From the NCBI GenBank assembly GCA_900552345.1, contig URZN01000064.1:1-6959 (forward strand): a stretch of DNA of 6,959 bases, in the 5' to 3' direction. A program made the position numbers and the translations under genes. Of this stretch, positions 1 to 6,251 are shown in pieces; within the stretch, counting starts at the first letter, position 1, and each line of letters begins with the position of its first letter. The notes under the pieces are model-generated. The model was given only the letters and a program-made list of their open reading frames with translations, searched no databases and was not told the DNA's origin. The DNA is from an uncultured Collinsella sp. GTDB taxonomy: Bacteria; Actinomycetota; Coriobacteriia; Coriobacteriales; Coriobacteriaceae.

Positions 1-29
1 CGGCAGCGTCAGATGTGTATAAGAGACAG
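1..29 (+). other. Nextera/Tn5 sequencing adapter (artefact, not genomic)
   Basis: These 29 bases match the 3' 29 bases of the 33-base Illumina Nextera read-1 transposase adapter. They end in the complete 19-bp Tn5 mosaic end AGATGTGTATAAGAGACAG (11-29). A natural Tn5 end is unlikely, because the bases before it (1-10) are the synthetic adapter part and no transposase gene follows. Genomic sequence starts at base 30. Anything read across this junction is an artefact. Confidence 0.97.
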
Positions 30-160
30 TCGGAAAGCAGCGCCTTGTCCTCGCCGGTGTTCTCGCTCAAGAGCTGCAGAATGCGTACGGCGCGATAGGC
101 TGCCATCGAGGCGGAGCCCCTGGTCGTGGTCTCGTAGTTTTCAACAACGGCTTCGGTCAT
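30..160 (-). CDS. N-terminal fragment of a probable HTH/WYL-type transcriptional regulator
   Basis: Reading leftward from ATG at 160-158, 43 codons are present before the adapter cuts the gene. The protein starts MTEAVVENYETTTRG and continues with a helical stretch, YRAVRILQLLSEN, followed by TGEDKALLSD. The start is supported by a purine-rich ribosome site, AAGGAAAGGA, ending about 8 bases upstream. A first helix of the 'RILQLLSE' type followed by an acidic linker resembles the start of winged-helix regulators of the WYL group found in Coriobacteria, but the recognition helix and effector domain are missing. The family call is therefore a guess; that this is a real gene start is well supported. 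The frame stays open through the adapter, so a gene caller would add about ten false residues. Dyads upstream (222-264) could be its operator. Confidence 0.55.
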
Positions 161-288
161 AGCGCCCACGTCCTTTCCTTTTTTGGTGATGGCAGATCAG
201 AGCCTAGGGTGCGGAGCCTGGCCAAGGACGCGTGACGCCTTGGACGGTCGATGGTTGCCGGCAAACGGCGGGTCGAGTTTTCAACAAC
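136..288. repeat. Pair of identical 13-bp direct repeats
   Basis: AGTTTTCAACAAC occurs at 136-148 and at 276-288, in the same orientation and 140 bp apart. The first copy lies inside the regulator's early codons (V5-V6-E7-N8), the second in its upstream region. A related TTGAAAA run ends the asnS terminator tract (334-340). It could be a protein-binding site pair or chance. Confidence 0.4.
222..264. promoter_or_regulatory. Two dyads upstream of the regulator, possible operators
   Basis: CCAAGG (222-227) and CCTTGG (238-243) form an inverted repeat around a 10-bp centre. TTGCCGGCAA (255-264) is a perfect 10-bp palindrome 11 bp further on. Both sit between the asnS terminator and the regulator start, where an autoregulatory operator would be expected. 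I found no convincing -35/-10 pair for the regulator in 161-336. Confidence 0.3.
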
Positions 289-336
289 CCTGCCTAACTG
301 ACCAAAACCTTGCCAAAAGCTTGACGGATGCTGTTG

Positions 337-369
337 AAAAAAGCGCCCCTCGGCTTGCCGAGAGGCGCT
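337..369 (-). terminator. Rho-independent terminator of asnS
   Basis: On the minus strand, AGCGCCTCTCGGC pairs with GCCGAGGGGCGCT (342-369), a 13-bp GC-rich stem with one mismatch. The innermost pairs open to give a tetraloop. Six T residues (337-342) follow directly. It starts about 40 bases after the asnS stop codon, at the expected place and in the right direction. The + strand reading has no T-tract, so it is one-directional. Confidence 0.92.
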
Positions 370-408
370 GGCGCGATGTGCTGTAATGCGCTGGGTGCGC
401 TGTGGAGA

Positions 409-1812
409 TTAGAAGTCGGCGTTGCCCACGGTACGCGGGTGCGGCAGGACGTCGCGGATGTTGCCCACGCCGGTCAGATACATGACCAAGCGCTCGAAGC
501 CCAGACCGTAGCCGGCGTGCTTGCAGGAACCGTAGCGGCGCAGGTCAAGGTAGTACTTGTACTGCTCGGGATTCATGCCCAGGTCCTTGATGCGGGCCTC
601 GAGCAGATCCAGGCGCTCCTCGCGCTGGGAGCCGCCGATAATCTCGCCGATACCGGGAACCAGGCAGTCGGCGGCGGCGACGGTCTTGCCGTCCTCGTTC
701 ATGCGCATGTAGAACGCCTTGATCTCGGCCGGGTAGTCGGTTACGAAGGTCGGGCGCTTAAAGTGCTCCTCGGTCAGGAAACGCTCGTGCTCGGTTTGCA
801 GGTCGATGCCCCAGCTCACGGGATAGTCAAACTTGTGACCCGCAGCGACGGCCTGCTCCAGGATCTCGACGGCCTCGGTGTAGGTAACGCGGGCAAAGTC
901 GGAGTTTGCCACGTGGTTCAGGCGCTCGATTAGACCCTTGTCCACAAACTTGTTGAGCATATTGAGCTCGTCGGGGCAGGTGGCCATAACGTCCTTAAGA
1001 ACGTACTTGAGCATGGCCTCGGCGTTGTCCATGTAGTCGTTGAGGTCGGCGAAGGCCATCTCGGGCTCAATCATCCAAAACTCGGCGGCGTGGCGCGTGG
1101 TGTTGGAGTTTTCGGCGCGGAAGGTGGGGCCAAAGGTGTACACGTCGCCAAAGGCCATGGCAAAGTTCTCGGCATTGAGCTGGCCGGACACGGTGAGGCT
1201 CGCATGCTTGCCAAAGAAGTCCTGGCTCCAGTCGACCTCGCCGGACTCGGTGAGGGGCGGGTTTTTGGGGTCGAGCGTGGTCACGCGGAACATCTCGCCG
1301 GCGCCCTCGCAGTCACTCGTGGTGATGATGGGGGTGTTGACGTAGACAAAGCCCTGCTCCTGGAAGAAGCGGTGGATGGCGGCAGCCGCGACAGAGCGGA
1401 TGCGGAACACGGCGCGGAACAGGTTGGTGCGCGGGCGCAGGTGCTGCTGGGTGCGCAGGAACTCGACGGTTGCGCGCTTCTTCTGCAGCGGGTAATCCGG
1501 AGCGCTGACGCCCTCGACCTCGATGGAGGTGGCAGAAAGCTCGAAGGGCTGGGGCGCATCGGGGGTCAGCTTGACGGTGCCGGTGCAGATGAGGGCGGCC
1601 GAGACGTTTTGATGGGCGATCTCGTCGTAGTTGTCGAGCGCCTCGCGGTTCATGACGACCTGCAGGTCGCGGAAGCAGCTGCCGTCGTTGAGCGTAACGA
1701 AGCCAAAGTTCTTCATGTCGCGGACGGACTTGACCCAGCCGGCAACGGTGACGGTCTGGCCACCGAGCGACTCGGCATCGGCATAGAGCTGCGCGATTTT
1801 GGTGCGGTTCAC
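409..1812 (-). CDS. asnS: Asparaginyl-tRNA synthetase (class II)
   Basis: Cytosolic enzyme that charges tRNA-Asn with asparagine using ATP. The product is 467 aa; the E. coli enzyme is 466 aa. Residues about 19-105 form the OB-fold anticodon-binding domain ([19 protein letters not shown]). The class II core follows: motif 1 near 147-167 ([17 protein letters not shown]), motif 2 at 231-245 ([15 protein letters not shown]), and motif 3 at 436-448 ([13 protein letters not shown], Arg441). [14 protein letters not shown] and the C-terminal VLPHPRT are typical of AsnRS, and the direct asparagine form is favoured over AspRS by overall identity to AsnRS. The frame is open upstream to 2106, but that would overlap the next gene and pass the promoter. 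I chose GTG at 1812 because GGGAGGA (1822-1816) lies just before it; the spacing is short (3-4 nt). ATG at 1824 adds four residues (MGGY) but has no ribosome site. Transcribed alone, from the promoter at 1859-1887 to the terminator at 337-369. Confidence 0.96.
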   Translation of the reverse strand: MNRTKIAQLYADAESLGGQTVTVAGWVKSVRDMKNFGFVTLNDGSCFRDLQVVMNREALDNYDEIAHQNVSAALICTGTVKLTPDAPQPFELSATSIEVEGVSAPDYPLQKKRATVEFLRTQQHLRPRTNLFRAVFRIRSVAAAAIHRFFQEQGFVYVNTPIITTSDCEGAGEMFRVTTLDPKNPPLTESGEVDWSQDFFGKHASLTVSGQLNAENFAMAFGDVYTFGPTFRAENSNTTRHAAEFWMIEPEMAFADLNDYMDNAEAMLKYVLKDVMATCPDELNMLNKFVDKGLIERLNHVANSDFARVTYTEAVEILEQAVAAGHKFDYPVSWGIDLQTEHERFLTEEHFKRPTFVTDYPAEIKAFYMRMNEDGKTVAAADCLVPGIGEIIGGSQREERLDLLEARIKDLGMNPEQYKYYLDLRRYGSCKHAGYGLGFERLVMYLTGVGNIRDVLPHPRTVGNADF

Positions 1813-1858
1813 GTATCCTCCCATAACGGTTGTACGGATTATTTCCAAACAGTTAACC

Positions 1859-1887
1859 ATTCTAACCCGCGAGTGGGGGCGTAGCAA
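1859..1887 (-). promoter_or_regulatory. Sigma-70-type promoter of asnS
   Basis: On the minus strand, TTGCTA (1887-1882) and TAGAAT (1864-1859) are separated by exactly 17 bp. They match 4/6 and 5/6 of the -35 and -10 consensus. Predicted transcription start is near 1852, giving a leader of about 40 nt. This leader is too short for a T-box and excludes the in-frame ATG at 1860 as start codon. Confidence 0.6.
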
Positions 1888-1948
1888 AACGTCAGGCGTG
1901 ATGTATGGGCGTGACGTGGGCGCCGCGCAAGCGCCGATTTTGCGGTGC

Positions 1949-3883
1949 CTAGTGCCCGCAGATGGCTTGGCGTATGAGGGCAGCGTAGGTGTCGATGCCG
2001 GCTTGGGTGAGGTGTGTGCCGTCGTCGACAAGGTATTCGCTGTGGCCCTCTGAGGCACCGTTCCAGTCGATGACGCCGGCGTTGTCGTTTTGGGCGCAGA
2101 CGTCACGAATCGTCTGGTTATTGCGGTCCTGTAGCTCGAGCGGTACGCGCACGGTCACAAAGTAGATGGGCTTGCCGCCCACGGCATTAATCACGTCCTG
2201 CACCTGCTGGGGGTCGCGGATGAGGCCGTTGGTGCCAAGCGCGCAGATGACCACGCTTGGATCGTAGCTGGCACTGTCCTGTGCATAGACATCCTGGAAG
2301 GTGTAGAACTGGCGGCTCACCATGCCGTCGATGTACGCGTTGGGAAGCGCCGCCTGAATGCCAGGTTGGGCACCTGCGGTGACCGAGTCGCCGATCATGA
2401 GCACACGGGCGTCGCAGGTTCCGGTTGCCTCGTCGTAGGTAAAGCTCTTCCAGTCCAAGTTCTTGGGGACCTTTTCGGCGATAGGACCTTCTTTGGGTTT
2501 TTGCTTGGTGGCGTCATCGGATGCGGTGTCGCTGGGCTGGGAATCTTTACCGGATGCGGGCTCGGCGCCCTTGTCGTTGGCTCCGTTGTCCTGGGACGAG
2601 GTCGCGTTCTGGGCAAGCTCGGGACGGAGCTGCTCGGCGCGGGCGGTGGCGATGCCTGCCCAGTCAAGCGGCGCGAAGGCAAGTGCGGCGACGCATGCGG
2701 CGCCAAGCGCGGGGAGCACCATTGCAGGCGCGAGGGCGTGCTTTCTTGCCGTGCTGTCCTGTTGGGCCGGCTTGTGGGACCAAGGGCGTTCGACCAGGCG
2801 ATAGAAAACCTCGGCTGCCGCAAGAATCAGTACAAGCTGTAATACCTGCTCCCACCAGGCGATGCGGGTAGTGCGGGTTGCGGGGTTCATAAGAAGCAGT
2901 AGGGGATAGTGCACCAGATAGACCGAGAACGAGCGCTGGCCCAGCCAGACGAGTGGTTTGGCTGACAGCAGACGGCGCACGATGCACTCCGTATTCTGCA
3001 CGCAGATGATGAGGAGTCCGGTGACGAGGGCAAACAGCAAAAAGCCGCCGCGGTAGAGCCAGGCGCTCTCTCCGGTCAGCATGAGTGCGCCGACTATAAC
3101 GGCAACGAGCCACGCGATAGAAATCGCGTTGACCTTTGAGACGCCCTTGTTGGCGCCGGGGGTATGGATGTCACCGCTCAGCATCTCGCGCAGACGCGGC
3201 GCGGCGATGGCGGCTAAGGCTCCGCATAGAAGCTCGGCGGCACGGGCGTCGGTCCCGTAGTAGACGCGCGATGTGTCGGCGGTGGGATTAAACATGAGGA
3301 CCATGGCTGCCGTCGATACAAGCGCGAATGCGATCGTGATGCCGATGGCGGTGTTGCGCGACCTGGTTTTGCTGCACAGCGCCATAAGGATGACCGGCCA
3401 TACCAGATAGAACTGCATGGTGACAGCGCAGAACCACAGGTGCGTGAGCGGCGAGGGGAGTCCCGCGGCGGCGAAATACGAGACGTTGCGGAAGATGTAG
3501 AACCAGTTGCTCAAAAAGAGTGCCGATGGCAGGGCGTCCTGCTGCACCTTAGGGAGTAGGCTCGGGGCCGCGATGTAGGTGGCGACGGCGGTAAGCGCGA
3601 TGGTCACGACGATCGGCGGCATCATGCGCGCAATGCGGCGGCAGATATAGCGCGGGTACGAGAATCCGTCGCGTGCCGTAGCCCGCATAATGCTTTTGGT
3701 GGCGAGATAGCCACTCAGCGTAAAGAAGAGCGTAACGCCCAAAAAACCGCCGGTCAGGCGGCTGGGGCGAAGGTGATATAGGACGACGCCGGCGATGGCG
3801 AGGGCGCGGAGCCCGTCGAGCGCGACGATGCGTTGGTTGCGTTGAGGCGCGGCATGTGCGGCGCCCGTGGGTGTGTTTTGCAT
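1949..3883 (-). CDS. OatA-like membrane acyltransferase (acyltransferase-3 + SGNH domain)
   Basis: Probable O-acetyltransferase acting on an extracellular polymer such as peptidoglycan or another cell-wall glycan. It has 644 aa. Residues about 18-365 are an acyltransferase-3 membrane domain with some ten hydrophobic segments; the family's R-x10-H motif is seen as Arg26 and His37 (LDGLRALAI...LYHLRP), followed by [16 protein letters not shown] further membrane segment (about 385-408) leads to a low-complexity Ser/Asp/Lys linker (about 415-470), then an extracellular SGNH esterase-fold domain (about 490-644). The SGNH domain has block I GDSV (Ser500), GTNG (Asn552) and DGTH (Asp621, His624), a complete Ser-His-Asp set. 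Cys490, Cys547, Cys596 and Cys642 could form disulfides. Start: ATG with GGAGGA six bases upstream. The architecture is that of OatA/YrhL; the actual substrate is not shown by sequence. The gene is 136 bp upstream of asnS, which has its own promoter, so co-transcription is optional. Confidence 0.9.
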   Translation of the reverse strand: MQNTPTGAAHAAPQRNQRIVALDGLRALAIAGVVLYHLRPSRLTGGFLGVTLFFTLSGYLATKSIMRATARDGFSYPRYICRRIARMMPPIVVTIALTAVATYIAAPSLLPKVQQDALPSALFLSNWFYIFRNVSYFAAAGLPSPLTHLWFCAVTMQFYLVWPVILMALCSKTRSRNTAIGITIAFALVSTAAMVLMFNPTADTSRVYYGTDARAAELLCGALAAIAAPRLREMLSGDIHTPGANKGVSKVNAISIAWLVAVIVGALMLTGESAWLYRGGFLLFALVTGLLIICVQNTECIVRRLLSAKPLVWLGQRSFSVYLVHYPLLLLMNPATRTTRIAWWEQVLQLVLILAAAEVFYRLVERPWSHKPAQQDSTARKHALAPAMVLPALGAACVAALAFAPLDWAGIATARAEQLRPELAQNATSSQDNGANDKGAEPASGKDSQPSDTASDDATKQKPKEGPIAEKVPKNLDWKSFTYDEATGTCDARVLMIGDSVTAGAQPGIQAALPNAYIDGMVSRQFYTFQDVYAQDSASYDPSVVICALGTNGLIRDPQQVQDVINAVGGKPIYFVTVRVPLELQDRNNQTIRDVCAQNDNAGVIDWNGASEGHSEYLVDDGTHLTQAGIDTYAALIRQAICGH

Positions 3884-4015
3884 CGATCTTCCTCCAATGT
3901 CGACCTAGCAGTCTAGCGCTCTGCGCGGACAAAGGAAGGGGGTTCGTGCGGTTGAACAACATGCCGCGGGGCGATGCCTCGCTACGCAAAAGCCGCACCT
4001 GCGTTGATGCTCAGC

Positions 4016-4053
4016 TGCCTATATAGAAACGTTTCAGAACCTCTACATAGGCA
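4016..4053 (-). promoter_or_regulatory. Stem-loop between crr and the acyltransferase gene
   Basis: On the minus strand, TGCCTATGTAGA (4053-4042) pairs with TCTATATAGGCA (4027-4016), a 12-bp stem with one G.U wobble and a 14-nt loop. The wobble would be an A.C mismatch in a + strand RNA, so the fold suits minus-strand transcription, which is the crr direction. It begins 64 nt after the crr stop. No T-tract follows, so a classic terminator is unlikely; an mRNA 3'-end stabiliser or an operator structure is possible. The GAAACGTTTC palindrome overlaps its loop and arm. Confidence 0.45.
4026..4035. promoter_or_regulatory. GAAACGTTTC palindrome, LacI/GalR-type operator candidate (downstream copy)
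   Basis: Perfect 10-bp palindrome with a central CG, as in operators of the LacI/GalR family (for example Cra- or CcpA-like sites). It is identical to the copy at 4732-4741 on the other side of crr. It lies 143 bp upstream of the acyltransferase start. The outer bases do not fit the CcpA cre consensus well, so a dedicated sugar regulator is more likely than CcpA. Confidence 0.45.
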
Positions 4054-4117
4054 AAAACAACAGCACAGATGCGGCAAAGATGCACGGGTGGTTGAGCCTT
4101 TATGCGATGATGCTCGG

Positions 4118-4681
4118 CTACTTGGTCTTGGCAACCAGCAGCGGATCGCCAAGCTTGACGAGCGGATTGCCGCCGATAAGCGTGCCAGACTCGCCGACGT
4201 GATCGATGCTCTTGAGACGGTCGAGCTCAGAGACGATGACGGTCACGATGTCCTCGTGGCCAGCGGCCTTGATAGCGTCGCGGTCGAAGCTGATGAGCGG
4301 CTGGCCCGCCTTGACCACATCGCCCATCTCGACAAAGCGGGCAAAACCCTTGCCGTTCATTTCCACGGTGCCCAGGCCAACATGGATGAACACGCGAAGA
4401 CCGTCCTCGGTAATCATGCCGATGGAGTGGTTGGTGACGGTGGTGGCACCGATACGGCCGTTGGCGGGGGCGTAAATGGTGCCGGTAATGGGCTCGATGC
4501 CGTAGCCCTGACCGAGCATGCCCGAGGCGATGGTCTCGTCGGGAACTTCACTCAGATTGACGAGCACGCCGTTGACGGGAGCGTAGATGACGCCTTCGCG
4601 GGTAGCGAAGCTTGCTGCGGGCGGAACGGACGCCTCGCCCGACGAAGTGAACGTGGACTTGAGCGAATCGAGCAGACCCAT
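4118..4681 (-). CDS. crr: PTS glucose-type EIIA component (EIIA-Glc, Crr-like)
   Basis: Cytosolic phosphocarrier of the sugar phosphotransferase system. It takes phosphate from HPr and passes it to EIIB of a glucose-family permease, and in many bacteria it also signals carbon status. The 187-aa product is a single EIIA-1 domain behind a short N-terminal stretch (MGLLDSLKSTF). Two histidines match the E. coli EIIA-Glc active site: His85 in TNHSIGM and the phosphorylated His100 in VFIHVGLGTVEMNGKGF. No EIIB or EIIC domain is attached and none is encoded nearby, so it probably serves permeases elsewhere. The frame is open to 4759, but ATG at 4681 has GGAGG five bases upstream, so 187 aa is preferred over 213. 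A promoter (4773-4801) and a palindromic operator candidate (4732-4741) lie upstream. No T-tailed terminator was found after it. Confidence 0.93.
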   Translation of the reverse strand: MGLLDSLKSTFTSSGEASVPPAASFATREGVIYAPVNGVLVNLSEVPDETIASGMLGQGYGIEPITGTIYAPANGRIGATTVTNHSIGMITEDGLRVFIHVGLGTVEMNGKGFARFVEMGDVVKAGQPLISFDRDAIKAAGHEDIVTVIVSELDRLKSIDHVGESGTLIGGNPLVKLGDPLLVAKTK

Positions 4682-4731
4682 AGATGCCTCCAACGTATCA
4701 GGCGCGCATGTTGCACGCGTGTGGTTTGCCG

Positions 4732-4741
4732 GAAACGTTTC
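4732..4741. promoter_or_regulatory. GAAACGTTTC palindrome, LacI/GalR-type operator candidate (crr leader)
   Basis: Second perfect copy of the 10-bp palindrome, 50 bp before the crr start and about 25 bp after the predicted transcription start, a position suited to road-block repression. Directly beside it, GTTTCC (4748-4753) gives a third half-site facing GGAAAC (4731-4736), and CGTACG (4741-4746) is a small palindrome. Confidence 0.5.
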
Positions 4742-4772
4742 GTACGTGTTTCCCAGCACGGTCAGCGCTCCT

Positions 4773-4801
4773 ATTTTACGCTGCCTAACGATACCTCTGA
4801 A
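4773..4801 (-). promoter_or_regulatory. Candidate sigma-70 promoter of crr
   Basis: On the minus strand, TTCAGA (4801-4796) and TAAAAT (4778-4773) are 17 bp apart, matching 4/6 and 5/6 of consensus. Transcription would start near 4766, leaving a leader of about 85 nt that includes the GAAACGTTTC palindrome. Confidence 0.5.
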
Positions 4802-4812
4802 CAGCGATTTTG

Positions 4813-4836
4813 TGATATATCAGTTGAAGGACAACT
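4813..4836. promoter_or_regulatory. Overlapping dyads in the crr/esterase divergent region
   Basis: TGATATATCA (4813-4822) is a perfect 10-bp palindrome. It shares its last base with AGTTG-AAGGA-CAACT (4822-4836), a second dyad. They lie just upstream of the predicted crr -35 and about 90-115 bp before the esterase start, an AT-rich patch in a GC-rich region. A divergent control site is possible. I see no good + strand -35/-10 pair for the esterase. Confidence 0.3.
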
Positions 4837-4884
4837 TATTGCGGGGGTGTTTCTGCGCCGCGGGCTCAAGTGGGGTACGCTAAG

Positions 4885-4914
4885 GTGCGAAAAACGAGTG
4901 CGCACGAATCGCAC
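4885..4914 (+). promoter_or_regulatory. Inverted repeat abutting the esterase ribosome site
   Basis: GTGCGA (4885-4890) and TCGCAC (4909-4914) are inverted around the palindrome GTGCGCAC (4898-4905). The right arm touches the GGAGGG ribosome site (4915-4920). This could be a leader hairpin or an operator; alternative folds exist and support is weak. Confidence 0.25.
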
Positions 4915-4927
4915 GGAGGGAGCACCT

Positions 4928-5827
4928 ATGATTATTGAGAACCATGCGCTGTGGGGCGAGGAGCCGACCGAGGATTATCCGGCGACGTTTACGTATCTGG
5001 GTGCCGAGCCGCTGCCCGACAAGCCCAATGGCCGCCGCCCCGCGGTGATCATCTGCGGCGGAGGTGGGTTTACGCATATCGCTCCGCACGAGCAGGACCC
5101 GGTGGCGTTTGCATTTTTGGACCGCGGCTACCAGGCCTTTGTGCTCAACTATGTGACGAGCGCCACGGGCGACGTGAGCTTTCCGCACCCGCAGGCGGAC
5201 CTCGCCAAGATGGTCGCTACCGTGCGCGCCAACGCCGACGAGTGGCATGTCGATCCCAAGCGCGTGTGCATCGTGGGTTTCTCGGCGGGCGGCATGATCT
5301 GCGCCTCGTTGGCAACGCAGTGGAAGACCGGACCCTTCGCGGGCCTTGCCGGGGCTCGTCCGGAGGATATTCGTCCCGACGCCGTGGTGTTGGGCTATCC
5401 GTTGCTCGACCTTGCCTATGTGCGCGATATGCAGACGCGCGACCCGCGCATCGACCTGCGCGTGCCCAAGACGGGCGGCAAGACGGGGCGCGATTTGCTC
5501 AACGACTATCTGTCGATGGTGACGGGCGGCGAGGCGACCGATGAGCACCTGGCCGACATTTGCCCTACCACGCACGTTTCGCGCCAGATGCCCCCGACCT
5601 TTGTATGGGGCGTTTCGGACGACAAGACGGCGCCGGTCGCGCAGGTCTGCCCGTTTGCGCAGCGCATGGCCGAGGAGGGTGTTGCATGCGAGATGCACGT
5701 CTTTGACCAGGGTGGCCACGGCCTTTCGCTCGGCAACGCCAATACCGCGGTCGACAACGAGGACAAGCAGGTTTCCGTCCGTCCCTGGATCCGCCTGGCC
5801 TTCCGCTTCCTGGAGCGCCATCTGTAA
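4928..5827 (+). CDS. Alpha/beta hydrolase, acetyl-esterase type
   Basis: Probable cytosolic carboxyl-ester hydrolase of 299 aa with no signal peptide, in the range of this family. RRPAVIICGGGGFTHIAPHEQ (37-57) holds the glycine-rich oxyanion strand, in the form common to acetyl-xylan-esterase-like and BD-FAE-like proteins. The nucleophile elbow is GFSAG with Ser119. Asp232 in VSDDKTAPV and His264 in GGHGLSL complete the triad. Such enzymes often remove acetyl groups from sugars or small esters, but the substrate cannot be read here. The frame is open upstream to 3974, antisense to crr; ATG at 4928 is chosen because GGAGGG lies seven bases before it and homology-like sequence begins there. It is divergent from crr, with 246 bp between them, and ends before a terminator-like hairpin. 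Confidence 0.9.
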   Translation: MIIENHALWGEEPTEDYPATFTYLGAEPLPDKPNGRRPAVIICGGGGFTHIAPHEQDPVAFAFLDRGYQAFVLNYVTSATGDVSFPHPQADLAKMVATVRANADEWHVDPKRVCIVGFSAGGMICASLATQWKTGPFAGLAGARPEDIRPDAVVLGYPLLDLAYVRDMQTRDPRIDLRVPKTGGKTGRDLLNDYLSMVTGGEATDEHLADICPTTHVSRQMPPTFVWGVSDDKTAPVAQVCPFAQRMAEEGVACEMHVFDQGGHGLSLGNANTAVDNEDKQVSVRPWIRLAFRFLERHL

Positions 5828-5851
5828 GAGGACGGACATCCCCTCAATAAC

Positions 5852-5925
5852 TTGCGGTGAAATAGTTCCTATTTAAGGCCTCAACCAGCCCAAGCGGGAA
5901 CTATTCCACCGCAACTTTGTTTTTT
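5852..5925 (+). terminator. Long-stem hairpin with T-tract after the esterase gene
   Basis: TTGCGGTGAAATAGTTCC (5852-5869) pairs with GGAACTATTCCACCGCAA (5897-5914): 18 bp with one mismatch and a 27-nt loop. CTTTG and six T residues (5920-5925) follow. It begins 24 bp after the stop codon, so termination of the esterase transcript is the simplest reading. The stem and loop are larger than usual; the inner part (AGTTCC, AGGCCTCA, GGGAA) resembles unit 3 of the array downstream, so it may belong to a repeat family. Confidence 0.6.
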
Positions 5926-5946
5926 GATGCCCCGCCCGGAAGCTGC

Positions 5947-6221
5947 ATCCCTGTTTTGCCCTCGAAGGCGGGTTGCAGTTTCCCATAGGGCCTCGACTGG
6001 GAAAGCGCGTCCCGTTTCGAACGGGGATTCCGGGATGCATTTTCCGCAAGAGGCCTGTTTGGGAAACCATATCCCGTTTCGAACCAGAATTCTGGGACGC
6101 AGTTCCCCCGAGAGGCCTCATCGGGAAACGGTATCCCGGAATTCGCCCGGATGGTGGGATGCGCTTTCCAGAAGGGCGCCGTTTGGGAAACTGTGACCCG
6201 TGATCCACCGGGGACGGAGGA
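5947..6221. repeat. Degenerate 62-bp tandem repeat array, four units plus a partial one
   Basis: Units at 5974-6035, 6036-6097, 6098-6159 and 6160-6221 align without gaps at exactly 62 bp. A partial unit precedes them (5947-5973). The shared frame is TGCANTTTCC, then GAGGCCT, then TGGGAAAC, then TATCCCGTTTCGAAC, then TGGGA. TCCCGTTTCGAAC is identical at 6010-6022 and 6072-6084. Each unit holds two inverted repeats, TTTCC/GGAAA and TCCC/GGGA, each spanning about 26 bp and alternating every 31 bp, so the array could form some eight stem-loops. The period is not a multiple of three, so the open frames across it (both strands) are not a coherent protein repeat, and none has a ribosome site. This fills the 424-bp gap between the two convergent genes; the only other element in the gap is the hairpin at 5852-5925. 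Confidence 0.8.
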
Positions 6222-6251
6222 GGGCTGACCATTTTGGGCGGCGGCAGTCGG

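Noticed and set aside
138..147. TTTTCAACA as a DnaA box
   Set aside because: At least two departures from TTATNCACA, only two copies, and no replication genes nearby.
328..933. 201-aa open frame on + strand, and 264-aa frame at 1090-1884
   Set aside because: Both are antisense to asnS, which has clear motifs. Their Ala/Gly/Val-rich composition is the usual shadow of a GC-rich gene, and there is no ribosome site.
1813..1852. T-box riboswitch before asnS
   Set aside because: The predicted leader is only about 40 nt, with no room for specifier and antiterminator structures.
1919..1935. GGCGC/GCGCC hairpin after the acyltransferase gene as a terminator
   Set aside because: Five-bp stem with no T-tract on the minus strand.
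4024..4037. Classic CcpA cre site
   Set aside because: The core fits, but the outer bases (A for G, AG for CA) depart from the cre consensus; kept only as a LacI/GalR-type candidate.
3974..4927. Long N-terminal extension of the esterase frame (total 617 aa)
   Set aside because: It runs antisense across crr and the divergent promoter region. The esterase has its own GGAGGG and ATG at 4928, where family-like sequence begins.
4880..5839. 319-aa minus-strand open frame over the esterase
   Set aside because: Arg/His/Ala-rich shadow of the real gene, with no domain and no ribosome site.
6010..6035. tRNA T-arm-like TTCGAAC in the repeat units
   Set aside because: No acceptor, D or anticodon arms can be drawn around it, and it recurs as part of the 62-bp unit.
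5974..6221. CRISPR array
   Set aside because: Units are contiguous and degenerate, with no constant repeat separated by unique spacers, and no cas genes.
5873..6232. 119-aa (-), 90-aa and 76-aa (+) frames over the tandem array, with repeating FP-x-R-P-like peptides
   Set aside because: The 62-bp period shifts frame each unit, all strands are open alike and no ribosome site exists. The peptide repeats only reflect the DNA repeat.
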